Part shown: positions 16,881 through 29,537 of the stretch, piece by piece
Position numbering within the stretch: the stretch's first letter is position 1
Layout of the letters: each line of letters starts with the position of its first letter
Source: Bacillus niameyensis
Lineage (GTDB): Bacteria > Bacillota > Bacilli > Bacillales > Bacillaceae_C
NCBI RefSeq assembly: GCF_001375535.1
Contig: NZ_LN831197.1
Location: forward strand, 2,846,188-2,910,187
Length of the DNA stretch: 64,000 bases
Direction of reading: 5' to 3'
Notes under the pieces: model-generated
Database searches by the model: none
What the model saw: only the letters and a program-made list of their open reading frames with translations
What the model was told of the DNA's origin: nothing
Translations under genes and position numbers: made by a program

Positions 16881-17043
16881 TCAAATATACCCTCCTTCAA
16901 AACGTCGAAATTTCGAATCTACTTACGAAATCCCCCATGTTACAATCCCACTTGTGCAACAACTGGATGAAGAATTGATTCATGACGAACATAAATTCAT
17001 ATACTACCCCATTATAGACAGGGAATACAAAATTTATTCAGAA

Positions 17044-17460
<417 letters not shown>

Positions 17461-17463
17461 CTA

Positions 17464-17829
17464 CTATTTTTTCTTACCTGCTACTGTTTTACGAGGACCT
17501 TTACGTGTACGAGAGTTGTTTTTCGTATTTTGCCCACGAACAGGAAGACCACGGCGATGACGGAGTCCGCGATAAGAACCAATTTCCATTAAACGTTTTA
17601 CGTTTAAAGAAACTTCACGACGAAGATCTCCTTCTACTTTCAACTTATCGATAATATCACGAATTTTCCCAAGCTCATCATCAGTTAGATCACGAACTCG
17701 TGTGTCTTCAGAAACGCCTGCTTCTGCAAGAACTTTGGAAGCTGTGCTTTTACCGATTCCGTAAATGTATGTTAATGATATAACTACACGTTTTTCACGT
17801 GGAATGTCTACACCAGCAATACGTGCCAT
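17464..17829 (-). CDS. rpsM: 30S ribosomal protein S13
   Basis: 121 residues. [20 protein letters not shown] at the start, [26 protein letters not shown] at the basic C-terminus. S13 sits in the 30S head and forms bridges to the 50S and P-site tRNA. It follows rpmJ by 20 bases, with an AGGAGG site. Confidence 0.97.
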   Translation of the reverse strand: MARIAGVDIPREKRVVISLTYIYGIGKSTASKVLAEAGVSEDTRVRDLTDDELGKIRDIIDKLKVEGDLRREVSLNVKRLMEIGSYRGLRHRRGLPVRGQNTKNNSRTRKGPRKTVAGKKK

Positions 17830-17849
17830 TTTATACGTGCACCTCCTTA

Positions 17850-17999
<150 letters not shown>

Positions 18000-18218
18000 T
18001 TATTTAAAGCGATATGTGATTCTTCCGCGAGTTAAATCATAAGGGGAAAGCTCCACAGTTACTTTATCACCAGGAAGAATACGAATATAATTCATGCGAA
18101 TTTTCCCTGAGACATGAGCTAGCACTGTATGACCATTTTCCAATTCTACTTTAAACATTGCATTTGGTAATGTATCAACAACTGTACCTTCGACTTCAAT
18201 TACATCTTCTTTTGCCAT
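18000..18218 (-). CDS. infA: Translation initiation factor IF-1
   Basis: 72 residues, standard size, one S1/OB-fold: [19 protein letters not shown] through [17 protein letters not shown]-1 occupies the A site of the 30S subunit during initiation. ATG 18218 is chosen over the TTG one codon earlier because [11 protein letters not shown] is the family start. It overlaps the KOW-domain gene by 23 bases. Confidence 0.97.
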   Translation of the reverse strand: MAKEDVIEVEGTVVDTLPNAMFKVELENGHTVLAHVSGKIRMNYIRILPGDKVTVELSPYDLTRGRITYRFK

Positions 18219-18531
18219 CAAATCCGGCTCCCTTCTCTAAAACATCCAGACATTCTTCAACAAATTTGGCTAGTGCCCATCTTAATTTCCCATTAGTGAC
18301 TCTACCTATTTCTGTTAAACTGTTTCGAACTTCTGTAGAAACGAAGTTATAAAGTGTAAGATGTTGGATATTCTTCTTTTTGGGACTGTCGAATTTTCGT
18401 TTATCGCCATCCGCAATAAGAACAAACCTATCATCAACATGCTTAATGATAATCGCGAATTGTCCTGTGTCTCGTCCCTTGTTAATAAGCACGATTTGAC
18501 CTATTCGGGGAGTCGAATCAGAATCATTCAA
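18196..18531 (-). CDS. KOW-domain (L14e-like) RNA-binding protein
   Basis: A protein of about 111 residues between map and infA, at the place of Bacillus subtilis ybzG. The N-terminal [22 protein letters not shown] followed by [20 protein letters not shown] is an SH3-like KOW motif as in L14e-type proteins, suggesting RNA or ribosome binding; the precise role is unknown. There is no ATG. TTG 18531 is favoured because AGGTG lies 6 bases before it; GTG 18540 and TTG 18534 are alternatives. Its 3' end overlaps infA. Confidence 0.85.
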   Translation of the reverse strand: MNDSDSTPRIGQIVLINKGRDTGQFAIIIKHVDDRFVLIADGDKRKFDSPKKKNIQHLTLYNFVSTEVRNSLTEIGRVTNGKLRWALAKFVEECLDVLEKGAGFDGKRRCN

Positions 18532-18546
18532 CAAGATCACCTACGC

Positions 18547-19292
18547 TTAAAGTTTAGTTAAAATCTCGTACCCAGTTTCTGTTATTGCAATGGTATGTTC
18601 GAAATGTGCACACATTTTACCATCGAGCGTAACAACCGTCCAATTATCTTGTAAGGTTTTTACATAACGGCTTCCCGCATTAACCATCGGCTCCACACAA
18701 ATAACCATACCAGGCTTTAAACGAGGTCCTTTATTCGGTGGTCCGTAATGTGGAACTTGTGGGTCTTCATGTAAATCTTGGCCAATACCATGGCCAACAT
18801 ATTCACGAACAATGGAAAAACCTTTTGATTCGACATATTGTTGAATCGCATGGGAAATGTTTGAAAGACGCATATCTGGTTTAGCCTGATCGAGACCAAG
18901 ATAAAGGGACTTTTCCGTGACATCGAGAAGTGTTTGAGTCTCATCATCAATTTCTCCGACCGCATAAGTCCATGCTGAATCGCCATGATAACCATTATAC
19001 TGAGCACCAATGTCGAGACTAATAATGTCTCCTGCTTTCAAAACCCGTTTCCCAGGTATGCCATGTACAAGCTCTTCATTTACAGAAGCGCAAATACTTC
19101 CAGCGAACCCGTTATAGCCTTTAAAAGAAGGATATGCATCATGTTGTCGAATAAACTTTTCAGCTATGGAATCCAATTCTTTTGTCGTAATTCCTGGTTG
19201 TATATGTTTCTTAAGTTCTTGATGGGTCAAAGCCACGATTTTTCCAGCATCCCGCATAATTTCTATTTCACGGGGTGTTTTGCAAATAATCA

Positions 19293-19293
<1 letters not shown>
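18547..19293 (-). CDS. map: Methionine aminopeptidase type I
   Basis: 248 residues. It removes the initiator Met from new proteins. The metal ligands of the pita-bread fold are visible: [20 protein letters not shown] (two Asp), [12 protein letters not shown] (His), VICVEPMVN (Glu) and the late FEHTIAITE (Glu). Its start overlaps the adk stop by one base. Its stop is followed within 16 bases by the KOW gene. Confidence 0.96.
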
Positions 19294-19946
<653 letters not shown>

Positions 19947-20011
19947 TCATCGCTCCCGAGCATCTAAATGGGATCAGGAACAATAATAGCTTGTTCCTAA
20001 AACCATTTTGA

Positions 20012-21304
20012 TTATTTAATGAAGCCTTTATAGTGTCGCTTCACCAGCTGGGCTTCCAATTGTTTCATTGTTTCTAGCGCAACTCCCACTACAATTAAAA
20101 GACTAGTACCGCCAATTTGAACGGACTGTGGCAATCCTGCAAATTTAATAAAGAAGACAGGTAATACGGAAACTAATGCGAGGAATATCGAGCCAACAAA
20201 AGTTAATCGATATAACACTCTCATTAAATAATCTTGAGTGTTTTTTCCTGGACGAATTCCCGGGATATAACCGCCTTGCTTTTTTAAATTCTCAGCTACT
20301 TGCTCAGGGTTAACCTGAACAAATGCATAGAAATACGTAAATGCAATGATAAGTGCCACGAAAATAGTCATACCAATTGGCTTTGTATGATCAAAAAAGT
20401 ATTGAATGGTACTGGCTGTTTTGCCAGATGAGAAGAAGGAAGCAATCGTTTGTGGCGTCACCATAAATGCGCTGGCGAAAATGACCGGAATAACACCGGC
20501 AGCATTTACCTTCAGCGGCAAGTGAGTATTCTGGCCCCCAACCGGACTACGTCCGTCCACCCTTTTAGCATATTGAACTGGAATTTTGCGTAAAGCTTGT
20601 TGTACAAATACAACACCAACAATAATAGCAACAATTACAAGCGCAATGAGTAATAAAACAATGATTCGCAAGAATAATTGCTCTCCAGCATTCTCAAATT
20701 GTTGAGCATAAAGCTGATTAACTCCTGTAGGAATTGCAGCTACGATCCCAGCGAAAATGATGATGGATATTCCATTACCTACACCTTTAGATGTAATTTC
20801 TTCACCAAGCCACATTAAAAATGCCGTTCCGGCAGTTAGTACAACCGCAATCGTAACATAAGTACCGAAACTTGGGTTTTTGATGAGCTGTAAACCAGTC
20901 ATTCTGTTAAAACCAAAGGACATTCCAAAGGCTTGGATTAAAGCAAGTACAATAGTAAAGTAACGTGTAAATTGAGCAAGCTTTCGACGACCTACTTCAC
21001 CTTGCTTGGACCATTCAGTAAATTTTGGTACAACGTCCATCTGTAATAGTTGGACAATGATGGAGGCCGTAATATACGGCATAATTCCCATAGCAAATAT
21101 GGAGAAGTTTTGAAGAGCCCCACCACCAAATATATTCATAAATCCAAACAAGCTTGCCTGATCCTGAAATTTCAAGACTTCTGGGTCGACTCCGGGAACA
21201 GGTATAAAAGCACCCAATCGAAAAACCACTAACATTAATAGGGTGAATAATATCTTTCTTCTAATATCACCGACACGCAATAGGTTGGAGATTGTCCGGA
21301 ACAT
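20012..21304 (-). CDS. secY: Protein translocase subunit SecY
   Basis: 430 residues with ten membrane helices. It starts [20 protein letters not shown], and the plug region and the GVNPEQVAENLKKQGGYIPGIRPG-type cytosolic loop before helix 9 are intact. SecY is the channel of the general secretion pathway, with SecE (47598-47783) and SecG. The start overlaps the rplO stop by one base, so the two are coupled. Confidence 0.97.
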   Translation of the reverse strand: MFRTISNLLRVGDIRRKILFTLLMLVVFRLGAFIPVPGVDPEVLKFQDQASLFGFMNIFGGGALQNFSIFAMGIMPYITASIIVQLLQMDVVPKFTEWSKQGEVGRRKLAQFTRYFTIVLALIQAFGMSFGFNRMTGLQLIKNPSFGTYVTIAVVLTAGTAFLMWLGEEITSKGVGNGISIIIFAGIVAAIPTGVNQLYAQQFENAGEQLFLRIIVLLLIALVIVAIIVGVVFVQQALRKIPVQYAKRVDGRSPVGGQNTHLPLKVNAAGVIPVIFASAFMVTPQTIASFFSSGKTASTIQYFFDHTKPIGMTIFVALIIAFTYFYAFVQVNPEQVAENLKKQGGYIPGIRPGKNTQDYLMRVLYRLTFVGSIFLALVSVLPVFFIKFAGLPQSVQIGGTSLLIVVGVALETMKQLEAQLVKRHYKGFIK

Positions 21305-21744
21305 TAAATCACCTCGGTTTTACCGCCACAAGCTTCAATTGCCTCTTTGGCAGCAGAGGAAAATTTATTCGCCTTCACAGTGAGCTTTTTCTCGATGTTG
21401 CCTTTAGCAAGAATTTTAATACCTGACTTTGCATTGCGAACTACGCCTGTTTCGATCAAGAGTTCCGGAGTAACTTCCGTACCATCTTCAAAACGATTTA
21501 GCGCATCAAGATTCACAACTGCAAACTCTTTACGATGTATGTTAGTAAACCCACGTTTAGGTAAACGTTGGAACAAAGGAGTTTGGCCTCCCTCAAATCC
21601 AAGGCGTACTCCGCCACCTGAACGCGAATTTTGCCCTTTTTGGCCTCTTCCGGAAGTCTTACCATTCCCTGAGCCAATTCCACGGCCAACGCGGTTGCGT
21701 GTTTTACGGGAACCCTCAGCAGGTTTTAACTCATGAAGTTTCAT
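21304..21744 (-). CDS. rplO: 50S ribosomal protein L15
   Basis: 146 residues, the usual length. [20 protein letters not shown] is the family start, so ATG 21744 is used; the GTG three codons earlier lies inside the AGGAGGTG binding site. The glycine-rich [20 protein letters not shown] binds 23S rRNA. Confidence 0.96.
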   Translation of the reverse strand: MKLHELKPAEGSRKTRNRVGRGIGSGNGKTSGRGQKGQNSRSGGGVRLGFEGGQTPLFQRLPKRGFTNIHRKEFAVVNLDALNRFEDGTEVTPELLIETGVVRNAKSGIKILAKGNIEKKLTVKANKFSSAAKEAIEACGGKTEVI

Positions 21745-21774
21745 AGTTGGCACCTCCTTAATCTTCGATTTGGA

Positions 21775-21957
21775 TTACTGTTCTTTAACAGTAACTAGAT
21801 GGGATACTTTATTGATCATTCCGCGAATGGACTCATTGTCGTCATGTTCAACAGTTTGATGCAATTTACGCAGTCCCAGTGCTTTGACAGTTTCACGTTG
21901 GCCTTCTGTACGGCCAATTAAGCTACGAGTGAGGGTAATTGCCAATTTATTTGCCAT
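21775..21957 (-). CDS. rpmD: 50S ribosomal protein L30
   Basis: 60 residues beginning [20 protein letters not shown], with the conserved [20 protein letters not shown]. Two ATGs stand in a row; the second (21957) gives the family start MANKL. GGAGGGG lies just upstream. It sits between rpsE and rplO. Confidence 0.96.
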   Translation of the reverse strand: MANKLAITLTRSLIGRTEGQRETVKALGLRKLHQTVEHDDNESIRGMINKVSHLVTVKEQ

Positions 21958-21971
21958 CATTGATCCCCTCC

Positions 21972-22472
21972 TTAACCTAACAGTTCTTCTACTGTTTTAT
22001 TACGTAATTTCGCTACGTCCTCAGCACGCTTTAAATTTTTAATGCCTTCCATTGTAGCACGAACCATGTTAATTGGTGTGCTTGAACCTAGTGATTTGGA
22101 TGTAATGTCAGCAATTCCTGCAAGTTCGAGGATCGCACGTACAGAACCGCCTGCAATAACTCCAGCACCTTCACTGGCAGGTTTCAACAAGATTTGTCCT
22201 CCGCCAAAACGCCCAATGATTTCATGTGGAATAGTTGTTCCAACAATTGGTACCTCAATCATATTTTTCTTAGCATCTTCAACTGCTTTACGAATTGCAT
22301 CAGGTACTTCCTGAGCCTTTCCAGTTCCGAAACCAACATGACCGTTCTTATCTCCGACTACGACTAGCGCAGTAAAGCGAAAACGACGACCACCTTTTAC
22401 AACTTTTGCTACACGATTAACGGTAACAACACGTTCTTCTAGTTCGAGTTTATTCGCATCGAATTGACGCAT
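21972..22472 (-). CDS. rpsE: 30S ribosomal protein S5
   Basis: 166 residues. It has an N-terminal double-stranded-RNA-binding part ([20 protein letters not shown]) and a C-terminal half with [22 protein letters not shown]. The VKGGRRFRF loop, where spectinomycin-resistance changes occur in other bacteria, looks wild type. It lies 14 bases before rpmD. Confidence 0.97.
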   Translation of the reverse strand: MRQFDANKLELEERVVTVNRVAKVVKGGRRFRFTALVVVGDKNGHVGFGTGKAQEVPDAIRKAVEDAKKNMIEVPIVGTTIPHEIIGRFGGGQILLKPASEGAGVIAGGSVRAILELAGIADITSKSLGSSTPINMVRATMEGIKNLKRAEDVAKLRNKTVEELLG

Positions 22473-22495
22473 CTATTTTGTCCCTCCTTTATCGA

Positions 22496-22861
22496 TTAAA
22501 ATTCAAGTCCACTTTCACGTGCTGAATCTGCAAGTGCTTTGATACGTCCGTGATATAAATATCCGCCGCGGTCAAATACAACAGACTTATAGCCTTTTTC
22601 AATTGCACGCTTTGCAACTAATTCTCCAACTTTCTTAGCTGCTTCTACGTTGCCAGCAGATGAAATTCCTAGCTCTTTATCAATAGTTGATGCACTAACG
22701 ATTGTTACACCCTTTTCGTCATCAATTAATTGAGCATAGATGTTTTTGTTGGAACGATACACATTTAAACGTGGACGAATTGTAGTTCCGCTTAATTTTG
22801 ATCTAACACGAGCGTGTCTCTTTTTGCGCACTTTGTTTTTATCCTGTTTTGTGATCAACAC
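22496..22861 (-). CDS. rplR: 50S ribosomal protein L18
   Basis: 121 residues. It binds 5S rRNA together with L5 and L25. [25 protein letters not shown] and the C-terminal [19 protein letters not shown] are typical. There is no ATG at the start; GTG 22861 lies 6 bases after AAAGGAG, with a TTG next to it as alternative. Confidence 0.96.
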   Translation of the reverse strand: MLITKQDKNKVRKKRHARVRSKLSGTTIRPRLNVYRSNKNIYAQLIDDEKGVTIVSASTIDKELGISSAGNVEAAKKVGELVAKRAIEKGYKSVVFDRGGYLYHGRIKALADSARESGLEF

Positions 22862-22892
22862 GATTCACTCCTTTCGAGTAGCCTAAGCGGCA

Positions 22893-23429
22893 TTATTTAC
22901 CTGTTTTACCCTCTTTACGGCGAACCATTTCACCTTCATAACGAATTCCTTTGCCTTTATAAGGTTCAGGTGGACGAACCGCACGAATATTAGATGCTAA
23001 CGCACCAACATTCTCTTTATTAAATCCTTTAACAATGATCTTTGTATTGCTAGGGACTTCAATTTCTGTGCCATCTTCAGGTTCGAACTCAACAGGGTGA
23101 GAGTAACCTACGTTCAATACAAGTTTATTACCTTGTTTTTGAGCACGGTATCCAACCCCAACTAGCTCTAGAGACTTTTCAAATCCTTTAGATACACCTT
23201 CAACCATATTTGCAATTAATGAACGAGTCGTTCCATGAAGAGAACGATGTTCTTTAGAATCAGATGGACGAGTAACAAGAATTACATTTTCTTCAATGTT
23301 AATGGCCATATCTGAATTGAATGTATTTGTTAATTCGCCTTTAGGGCCTTTTACAGTAACAGTGTGTCCGTCCATTGCTACTGTAACACCCGCAGGGATT
23401 TCAATTGGTTTTTTCCCAATACGAGACAT
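22893..23429 (-). CDS. rplF: 50S ribosomal protein L6
   Basis: 178 residues with two similar domains. It starts [20 protein letters not shown] and ends in [27 protein letters not shown]. It sits at the base of the stalk near the sarcin-ricin loop. It is 31 bases downstream of rpsH, with a good binding site. Confidence 0.97.
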   Translation of the reverse strand: MSRIGKKPIEIPAGVTVAMDGHTVTVKGPKGELTNTFNSDMAINIEENVILVTRPSDSKEHRSLHGTTRSLIANMVEGVSKGFEKSLELVGVGYRAQKQGNKLVLNVGYSHPVEFEPEDGTEIEVPSNTKIIVKGFNKENVGALASNIRAVRPPEPYKGKGIRYEGEMVRRKEGKTGK

Positions 23430-23459
23430 AAATGTCGCACCTCCGTTCTTAGAAGAATA

Positions 23460-23858
23460 TTACCAAACGTATGCTAGTACTTCTCCGCCAATTTGCTTGG
23501 CTCTTGCTTCTTTATCCGTTAATACGCCTTGAGAAGTAGAAACAATCGCAATACCAAGGCCATTAAGTACTTTTGGAACATCATTTGCATTTGCATATAC
23601 ACGTAGTCCAGGCTTACTAATACGCTTAAGCCCTGTGATGACCCGTTCGTTGTTAGATCCGTATTTCAAGAAAATACGAATAATACCTTGTTTGTTATCT
23701 TCGATATATTCAACATCACGAACGAAACCTTCACGCTTAAGGATTTCAGCAACTGCCTTTTTAATGTTTGAAGCAGGAACTTCTAATTTATCATGTCGTA
23801 CCATATTCGCGTTACGGATACGAGTAAGCAAGTCTGCAATTGGATCAGTCATAACCAT
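23460..23858 (-). CDS. rpsH: 30S ribosomal protein S8
   Basis: 132 residues. [20 protein letters not shown] at the start and the C-terminal RNA-binding block [26 protein letters not shown] are complete. S8 binds the central domain of 16S rRNA; in E. coli it also represses the spc operon, which is not shown here. Confidence 0.97.
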   Translation of the reverse strand: MVMTDPIADLLTRIRNANMVRHDKLEVPASNIKKAVAEILKREGFVRDVEYIEDNKQGIIRIFLKYGSNNERVITGLKRISKPGLRVYANANDVPKVLNGLGIAIVSTSQGVLTDKEARAKQIGGEVLAYVW

Positions 23859-23887
23859 TTAAATTTACCTCCTTCCCAGATTCGGTC

Positions 23888-24097
<210 letters not shown>

Positions 24098-24637
24098 TTA
24101 CTTTTGGAACGGCATTCCAAATGCAGTCAATAATTCACGTGCTTCTTCATCTGTGTTTGCAGTCGTAACAATAACAATGTCCATGCCGCGAACTTTGTTC
24201 ACTTTATCATAATCAATTTCAGGGAAGATAAGCTGTTCTTTAATACCAAGAGTATAGTTTCCTCGGCCATCAAACGCCTTTTTAGAAATTCCTCGGAAGT
24301 CACGTACACGTGGAAGTGATACGGATACTAATTTATCGAAGAATTCATACATACGTTCACCACGGAGAGTTACTTTTGCACCGATTGGCATACCTTCACG
24401 TAAGCGGAATCCAGCAATCGAATTTTTTGCTTTTGTAACAACTGGCTTTTGTCCAGTAATTAAGCTTAATTCTTCAACTGCATTATCAAGAACCTTTGCG
24501 TTTTGAACAGCGTCACCAACACCCATGTTGACAACGATTTTTTCAATTTTTGGTACTTCCATCACAGATTTATAGTTGAACTTACTCATAAGAGCAGGTG
24601 TAACTTCATTTTTAAATTTTTCCTGTAGGCGGTTCAT
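24098..24637 (-). CDS. rplE: 50S ribosomal protein L5
   Basis: 179 residues. [20 protein letters not shown] at the start and [21 protein letters not shown] at the end. L5 binds 5S rRNA and touches S13 and P-site tRNA. It is 19 bases downstream of rplX. Confidence 0.97.
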   Translation of the reverse strand: MNRLQEKFKNEVTPALMSKFNYKSVMEVPKIEKIVVNMGVGDAVQNAKVLDNAVEELSLITGQKPVVTKAKNSIAGFRLREGMPIGAKVTLRGERMYEFFDKLVSVSLPRVRDFRGISKKAFDGRGNYTLGIKEQLIFPEIDYDKVNKVRGMDIVIVTTANTDEEARELLTAFGMPFQK

Positions 24638-24656
24638 TTCGTGTACCTCCCTTCAT

Positions 24657-25007
24657 CTAAACAGTTTTTACTTTATCTAGGATTTCACCGGATTTTTTAG
24701 ACACGCGCACACTTTTCATTTTTTCTGCGCCATCTTTTGTCTTAACAAGAACTTTTTTATAACCAATTCTAGTTGGTTCATTTGTTTTAGGATCAATAAC
24801 CATTACATTAGAAGCGTGAATGGCAGCTTCTCTATTAATAATTCCACCTTGTGGATTATCTTGGGAAGGTTTGGAATGTTTTTTTACAATATTGACTCCC
24901 TCAACAAGTACACGGCCTTTTTTAGGGAAGGCAGCCAATACGGTACCAGTTTTTCCTTTATCTTTCCCTGTGATAACCATTACTTTATCACCTGTTTTTA
25001 CATGCAT
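24657..25007 (-). CDS. rplX: 50S ribosomal protein L24, slightly long form
   Basis: 116 residues. The KOW motif [20 protein letters not shown] starts the protein, followed by [20 protein letters not shown]. Bacillus subtilis L24 is, from memory, 103 residues; the extra residues fall after TRIGYK, where [20 protein letters not shown] replaces a shorter turn. L24 starts 50S assembly at the tunnel exit. Confidence 0.96.
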   Translation of the reverse strand: MHVKTGDKVMVITGKDKGKTGTVLAAFPKKGRVLVEGVNIVKKHSKPSQDNPQGGIINREAAIHASNVMVIDPKTNEPTRIGYKKVLVKTKDGAEKMKSVRVSKKSGEILDKVKTV

Positions 25008-25045
25008 TGAATCGCACCTCCTTGAGTGAGCAAATCACGAATAAA

Positions 25046-25414
<369 letters not shown>

Positions 25415-25457
25415 CTAATTTACCTCCCTTCGGAAAACCTGTATCCGAATCTTATCG

Positions 25458-25721
25458 TTAAATGATTACTGCCTTTTCAACGACTTCTACTAAACGGAAG
25501 CGTTTAGTGGATGATAATGGTCGTGTTTCCATAATACGAACAACGTCACCGATTTTGGCTTCGTTAAGTTCGTCATGTGCTTTGAATTTTTTAGAGTATT
25601 TCACACGTTTGCCATACAATGAATGCTTCTTGTATGTCTCAACCATGACAGTAATGGTTTTATCCATTTTGTCAGAAACCACACGGCCTGTATAAACTTT
25701 ACGCTGATTGCGTTCACTCAT
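25458..25721 (-). CDS. rpsQ: 30S ribosomal protein S17
   Basis: 87 residues. An OB-fold protein with [20 protein letters not shown] and [20 protein letters not shown]. It binds 16S rRNA early in assembly. It is 22 bases after rpmC. Confidence 0.97.
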   Translation of the reverse strand: MSERNQRKVYTGRVVSDKMDKTITVMVETYKKHSLYGKRVKYSKKFKAHDELNEAKIGDVVRIMETRPLSSTKRFRLVEVVEKAVII

Positions 25722-25743
25722 TTACGCTAACCTCCTTTTCCGA

Positions 25744-25947
25744 TTATCCGTTATTAACTTCAAGTTCTCTTTCACGAATCACAGTTTTCATGCGAGCGAT
25801 GGATTTGCGAACTTCGCGAAGGCGGGCTGTATTTTCAAGTTGCCCTGTAGCTAATTGGAAGCGAAGGTTAAATAATTCTTCCTTCAGCGATTTTACGTTT
25901 TGTTCAATTTCGGCAGTGGTTAGATCACGGATATCTTTAGCCTTCAT
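25744..25947 (-). CDS. rpmC: 50S ribosomal protein L29
   Basis: 67 residues starting [23 protein letters not shown] 25947 is chosen because GGTGGTGA stands about 5 bases before it and the family begins MKA/MKANE; the frame extends 5 codons further upstream. It overlaps the end of rplP by 11 bases. It is a small helical protein at the tunnel exit. Confidence 0.95.
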   Translation of the reverse strand: MKAKDIRDLTTAEIEQNVKSLKEELFNLRFQLATGQLENTARLREVRKSIARMKTVIRERELEVNNG

Positions 25948-26371
25948 TTCGTTCACCACCAATTTCTTCTCGTTTTACAAATTTACATTTAATTGGGAGT
26001 TTGTGTGCTGCAAGACGAAGAGCTTCTCGTGCAACTTCCTCAGATACTCCCGCAATTTCAAACATAATCTTACCAGGCTTCACTACAGCTACCCATCCTT
26101 CAGGAGCCCCTTTACCGGAACCCATCCGAACTTCTAGAGGTTTTGCAGTATAAGGCTTATGAGGGAAAATTTTGATCCAAACTTTACCGCCACGTTTCAT
26201 GTAACGAGTCATAGCAATACGAGCAGCCTCGATTTGACGGCTTGTAATCCAAGATGCTTCTACAGCTTGTAAGCCGTAATCACCGAAAGATACTGTTGTA
26301 CCGCCTTTTGCACGACCACGCATTTTACCACGATGTTCACGACGATATTTAACACGTTTAGGCATTAACAT
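25937..26371 (-). CDS. rplP: 50S ribosomal protein L16
   Basis: 144 residues from ATG 26371, [20 protein letters not shown], the family start. The frame is open further upstream, but that part lies inside rpsC. L16 shapes the A-site tRNA pocket. The end overlaps rpmC by 11 bases and the start is 2 bases past the rpsC stop. Confidence 0.96.
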   Translation of the reverse strand: MLMPKRVKYRREHRGKMRGRAKGGTTVSFGDYGLQAVEASWITSRQIEAARIAMTRYMKRGGKVWIKIFPHKPYTAKPLEVRMGSGKGAPEGWVAVVKPGKIMFEIAGVSEEVAREALRLAAHKLPIKCKFVKREEIGGERNEG

Positions 26372-26373
26372 AA

Positions 26374-27030
26374 TTATTTTCCTCCTTCCGCAGACTTTTT
26401 CTTTTCTGGAAGGATTTCTCCACGATAAATCCATACTTTAACACCGAGTTTTCCGTACGTTGTATCAGCTTCAGCGTGAGCATAATCTATATCAGCACGA
26501 AGTGTATGAAGTGGAACAGTTCCTTCGCTATAATGTTCTGAACGAGCAATATCAGCTCCGCCTAGACGACCAGATACCATCGTTCTAATACCTTGAGCTC
26601 CAGCTCTCATTGTGCGTTGGATTGCTTGTTTTTGTGCACGACGGAAAGATACACGGTTTTCCAATTGACGTGCAATATTTTCAGCAACAAGCTTCGCATC
26701 CATATCTGCTTTTTTAATTTCAATAATATTGATGTGAACTCGTTTATTAGTTAATTCGTTCAATGCTTTTCTTAATGCTTCAACTTCACTACCACCTTTA
26801 CCGATAACCATGCCAGGCTTGGCAGTGTGGATCGTGATGTTAACGCGATTAGCAGCACGTTCGATTTCTACACGTGATACAGAAGCGTCGGACAAATGTT
26901 TTGTAATATATTCACGAACTTTAATATCCTCATGCAACAATGTTGCATAATCTTTTTCAGCGTACCATTTTGACTCCCAGTCACGAATAACACCGATACG
27001 CATACCGATTGGATTTACTTTTTGACCCAC
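26374..27030 (-). CDS. rpsC: 30S ribosomal protein S3
   Basis: 218 residues. The KH domain contains [20 protein letters not shown]. The C-terminal domain has [22 protein letters not shown]3 lines the mRNA entry tunnel and helps unwind mRNA. It lies 3 bases after rplV. Confidence 0.97.
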   Translation of the reverse strand: MGQKVNPIGMRIGVIRDWESKWYAEKDYATLLHEDIKVREYITKHLSDASVSRVEIERAANRVNITIHTAKPGMVIGKGGSEVEALRKALNELTNKRVHINIIEIKKADMDAKLVAENIARQLENRVSFRRAQKQAIQRTMRAGAQGIRTMVSGRLGGADIARSEHYSEGTVPLHTLRADIDYAHAEADTTYGKLGVKVWIYRGEILPEKKKSAEGGK

Positions 27031-27033
27031 GTA

Positions 27034-27375
27034 TTATCCCTCCTTCTTTTCAGATAGCACAATCGTAATATGACTTGTGCGTTTGTTGATTTGAGTCGCA
27101 CGGCCTTGTGCACGTGGACGGAATCGCTTCATTGTTGGACCTTCGTCAACAAATGCTTGCGATACAAGTAAATTGTTGATATCCATATCATAATTATGTT
27201 CTGCGTTGGCAATAGCAGATTTCAACAATTTTTCCACGACTGGAGAGGCAGCTTTTGGTGTTAATTTAAGAATAGAGACTGCTTCTCCTACTTGCTTTCC
27301 TCGAATAAGATCAACGACAAGACGTACTTTACGAGGAGCAATTCGGACTGTTCTAGCAACAGCTTTTGCTTGCAT
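27034..27375 (-). CDS. rplV: 50S ribosomal protein L22
   Basis: 113 residues. The beta-hairpin that reaches the exit tunnel is visible as [20 protein letters not shown], with no insertion of the macrolide-resistance kind. It starts [20 protein letters not shown]. Confidence 0.97.
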   Translation of the reverse strand: MQAKAVARTVRIAPRKVRLVVDLIRGKQVGEAVSILKLTPKAASPVVEKLLKSAIANAEHNYDMDINNLLVSQAFVDEGPTMKRFRPRAQGRATQINKRTSHITIVLSEKKEG

Positions 27376-27393
27376 CAGGATGCCCTCCTCTCA

Positions 27394-27672
27394 TTAGCGT
27401 TTAGTTTTTTTATCGTCTCCGGCATGGCCTTTGTAAGTCCGTGACGGCGCGAATTCACCTAGTTTATGGCCTACCATGTCTTCGCTAATATAAACAGGTA
27501 CATGTTTACGTCCATCGTAGACTGCAATGGTATTTCCAATAAAGCTTGGGAAAATTGTGGAACGGCGTGACCATGTCTTAATGACTTGTTTCTTTTCACT
27601 TTCGTTCATGTTTTCAACCTTTTTCAATAAATGTTCATCGGCAAAAGGCCCTTTTTTCAGGCTGCGACCCAT
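27394..27672 (-). CDS. rpsS: 30S ribosomal protein S19
   Basis: 92 residues, exact length. It starts [20 protein letters not shown] and has [20 protein letters not shown]. It forms a head complex with S13. It is 60 bases downstream of rplB. Confidence 0.97.
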   Translation of the reverse strand: MGRSLKKGPFADEHLLKKVENMNESEKKQVIKTWSRRSTIFPSFIGNTIAVYDGRKHVPVYISEDMVGHKLGEFAPSRTYKGHAGDDKKTKR

Positions 27673-27732
27673 GTTTGAACCTCCCTTCGTGATTGCGCTA
27701 CGGCCCTAACGTTGAACCGTAGGTCAATCTCG

Positions 27733-28566
27733 TTATTTTTTACGACGACGTACAATGAATTTGTCCGTGTTATGGTTTTTCTTACGCGTTTTGTAACCAA
27801 GTGTCGGTTTACCCCATGGTGTAACTGGAGACTTACGTCCAATTGGAGTACGGCCTTCACCACCACCGTGTGGGTGATCATTCGGGTTCATAACAGATCC
27901 ACGAACATGTGGACGTTTGCCCAACCAGCGTGAACGACCTGCTTTACCTATGTTAACTAATTCATGTTGTTCGTTTCCGACTTGACCAATTGAAGCACGG
28001 CATGTAGCAAGAATCATACGAACTTCACCAGAATTTAGACGAACTAATACGTATTTAGTTCCTTCTTTACCTAATACTTGTGCAGAAGTCCCTGCAGAAC
28101 GTACCAATTGTCCACCTTTACCAGGTTTCAATTCGATGTTGTGTACTACAGTACCAACAGGAATATTAGCAAGTGGAAGAGCATTTCCGACTTTAATATC
28201 CGCTTCTGGTCCAGACATAATTTCCATACCAACTTTTAGGTTTTTAGGCGCCAAGATGTAGCGCTTCTCACCGTCATGATAATGGATTAAAGCAATGTTT
28301 GCGGAACGGTTTGGATCATATTCAATTGTAGCAACGCGTCCTGGTATACCATCTTTATTGCGTTTGAAGTCAATAATACGGTATTGACGCTTATGACCAC
28401 CGCCGCGATGACGAACAGTAGTTCTACCTTGATTATTACGGCCGCCTTTTCTATTAAGTGGCTCTAGCAATGTTTTTTCCGGTTTATCCGTAGTGATTTC
28501 CGAGAAATCCAATGCAGTCATATTACGACGTCCGTTTGAGGTAGGTTTATATTTTTTGATCGCCAT
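27733..28566 (-). CDS. rplB: 50S ribosomal protein L2
   Basis: 277 residues. It starts [20 protein letters not shown]. The C-terminal [20 protein letters not shown] holds the conserved histidine loop near the peptidyl transferase centre. The basic tail is VRRRKK. Confidence 0.97.
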   Translation of the reverse strand: MAIKKYKPTSNGRRNMTALDFSEITTDKPEKTLLEPLNRKGGRNNQGRTTVRHRGGGHKRQYRIIDFKRNKDGIPGRVATIEYDPNRSANIALIHYHDGEKRYILAPKNLKVGMEIMSGPEADIKVGNALPLANIPVGTVVHNIELKPGKGGQLVRSAGTSAQVLGKEGTKYVLVRLNSGEVRMILATCRASIGQVGNEQHELVNIGKAGRSRWLGKRPHVRGSVMNPNDHPHGGGEGRTPIGRKSPVTPWGKPTLGYKTRKKNHNTDKFIVRRRKK

Positions 28567-28602
28567 GTTTTTCCCTCCTCTATAGCTTATTTTTTACTTG
28601 CT

Positions 28603-28887
28603 TTACACTTCAAAGAATTCAATTTCATTACTATCTTGGGTTAGAGTGATAACAGCTTTTCGGCGCTTGTTTGTGTATCCACCAAAACGGCCCATGCGTT
28701 TGAATTTACCTTTGTAGTTCATGACATTTACTTTCGCTACTTTCACACCAAAGATAACTTCAATAGCATCTTTAATTTGTGTTTTATTCGCTCTGACATC
28801 AACTTCAAAAGTATATTTCTTTTCAGCCGTCTGTTCCATGGAACGTTCTGTGATAACGGGGCGCTTAATAACGTCACGTGCATCCAT
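28603..28887 (-). CDS. rplW: 50S ribosomal protein L23
   Basis: 94 residues. It starts [20 protein letters not shown]. It is the docking site for trigger factor and signal recognition particle at the tunnel exit. The start overlaps the rplD stop by one base. Confidence 0.97.
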   Translation of the reverse strand: MDARDVIKRPVITERSMEQTAEKKYTFEVDVRANKTQIKDAIEVIFGVKVAKVNVMNYKGKFKRMGRFGGYTNKRRKAVITLTQDSNEIEFFEV

Positions 28888-29510
28888 TAACCAAGCACCT
28901 CCTCTACTTTTTCAACTGCGGCTTTCGTTAAAACTAGTGTGTCATGACCAACAAGATCTAACACATTCAGATTAGAAGCCTCGATAACTGTTACTCCAGG
29001 GATGTTTCTACCAGATAATGCAATATTAGTATCTAGTACATCTGTAACAATTAGAGCTTTCTTTCCTACTGGAAGATTAGATAGTACATTAACAAATTCT
29101 TTTGTTTTTGGTGCTTCAAAAGAAAGTTTGTCTAATACTAGAATGTTTTCTTCAAGTACTTTCGTGGATAAAGCCGACAAAAGGGCTAGACGACGTACTT
29201 TCTTAGGAAGTTTATAGCTGTAGCTTCTTGGTACCGGTCCAAACACCGTACCACCGCCACGCCATTGTGGGGAACGAATAGAGCCTTGACGAGCACGACC
29301 AGTTCCTTTTTGACGCCATGGTTTACGACCACCACCGCGAACTTCCGAACGAGTTTTAACTTTTGAGGTTCCTTGTCTTAAAGAAGCTCTTTGCATAACT
29401 ACTGCTTCAAATAATACATGCTTATTTGGTTCAATACCAAATACAGATTCATTAAGTTCGATATCACCAACTTGAGAACCTGCCTGATTATACAATGCTA
29501 CTTTCGGCAT
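28887..29510 (-). CDS. rplD: 50S ribosomal protein L4
   Basis: 207 residues. The long tunnel loop is complete: [20 protein letters not shown] through [14 protein letters not shown]. In E. coli L4 also represses the S10 operon; the leader hairpin before rpsJ could serve a comparable control here, which is inference. Confidence 0.97.
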   Translation of the reverse strand: MPKVALYNQAGSQVGDIELNESVFGIEPNKHVLFEAVVMQRASLRQGTSKVKTRSEVRGGGRKPWRQKGTGRARQGSIRSPQWRGGGTVFGPVPRSYSYKLPKKVRRLALLSALSTKVLEENILVLDKLSFEAPKTKEFVNVLSNLPVGKKALIVTDVLDTNIALSGRNIPGVTVIEASNLNVLDLVGHDTLVLTKAAVEKVEEVLG

Positions 29511-29537
29511 TCTATTTCCTCCTTTCTTCTATTATCT

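Noticed and set aside
25937..26434. Longer rplP start at 26434
   Set aside because: The extra residues come from the rpsC coding region; the family start [13 protein letters not shown] is at 26371.
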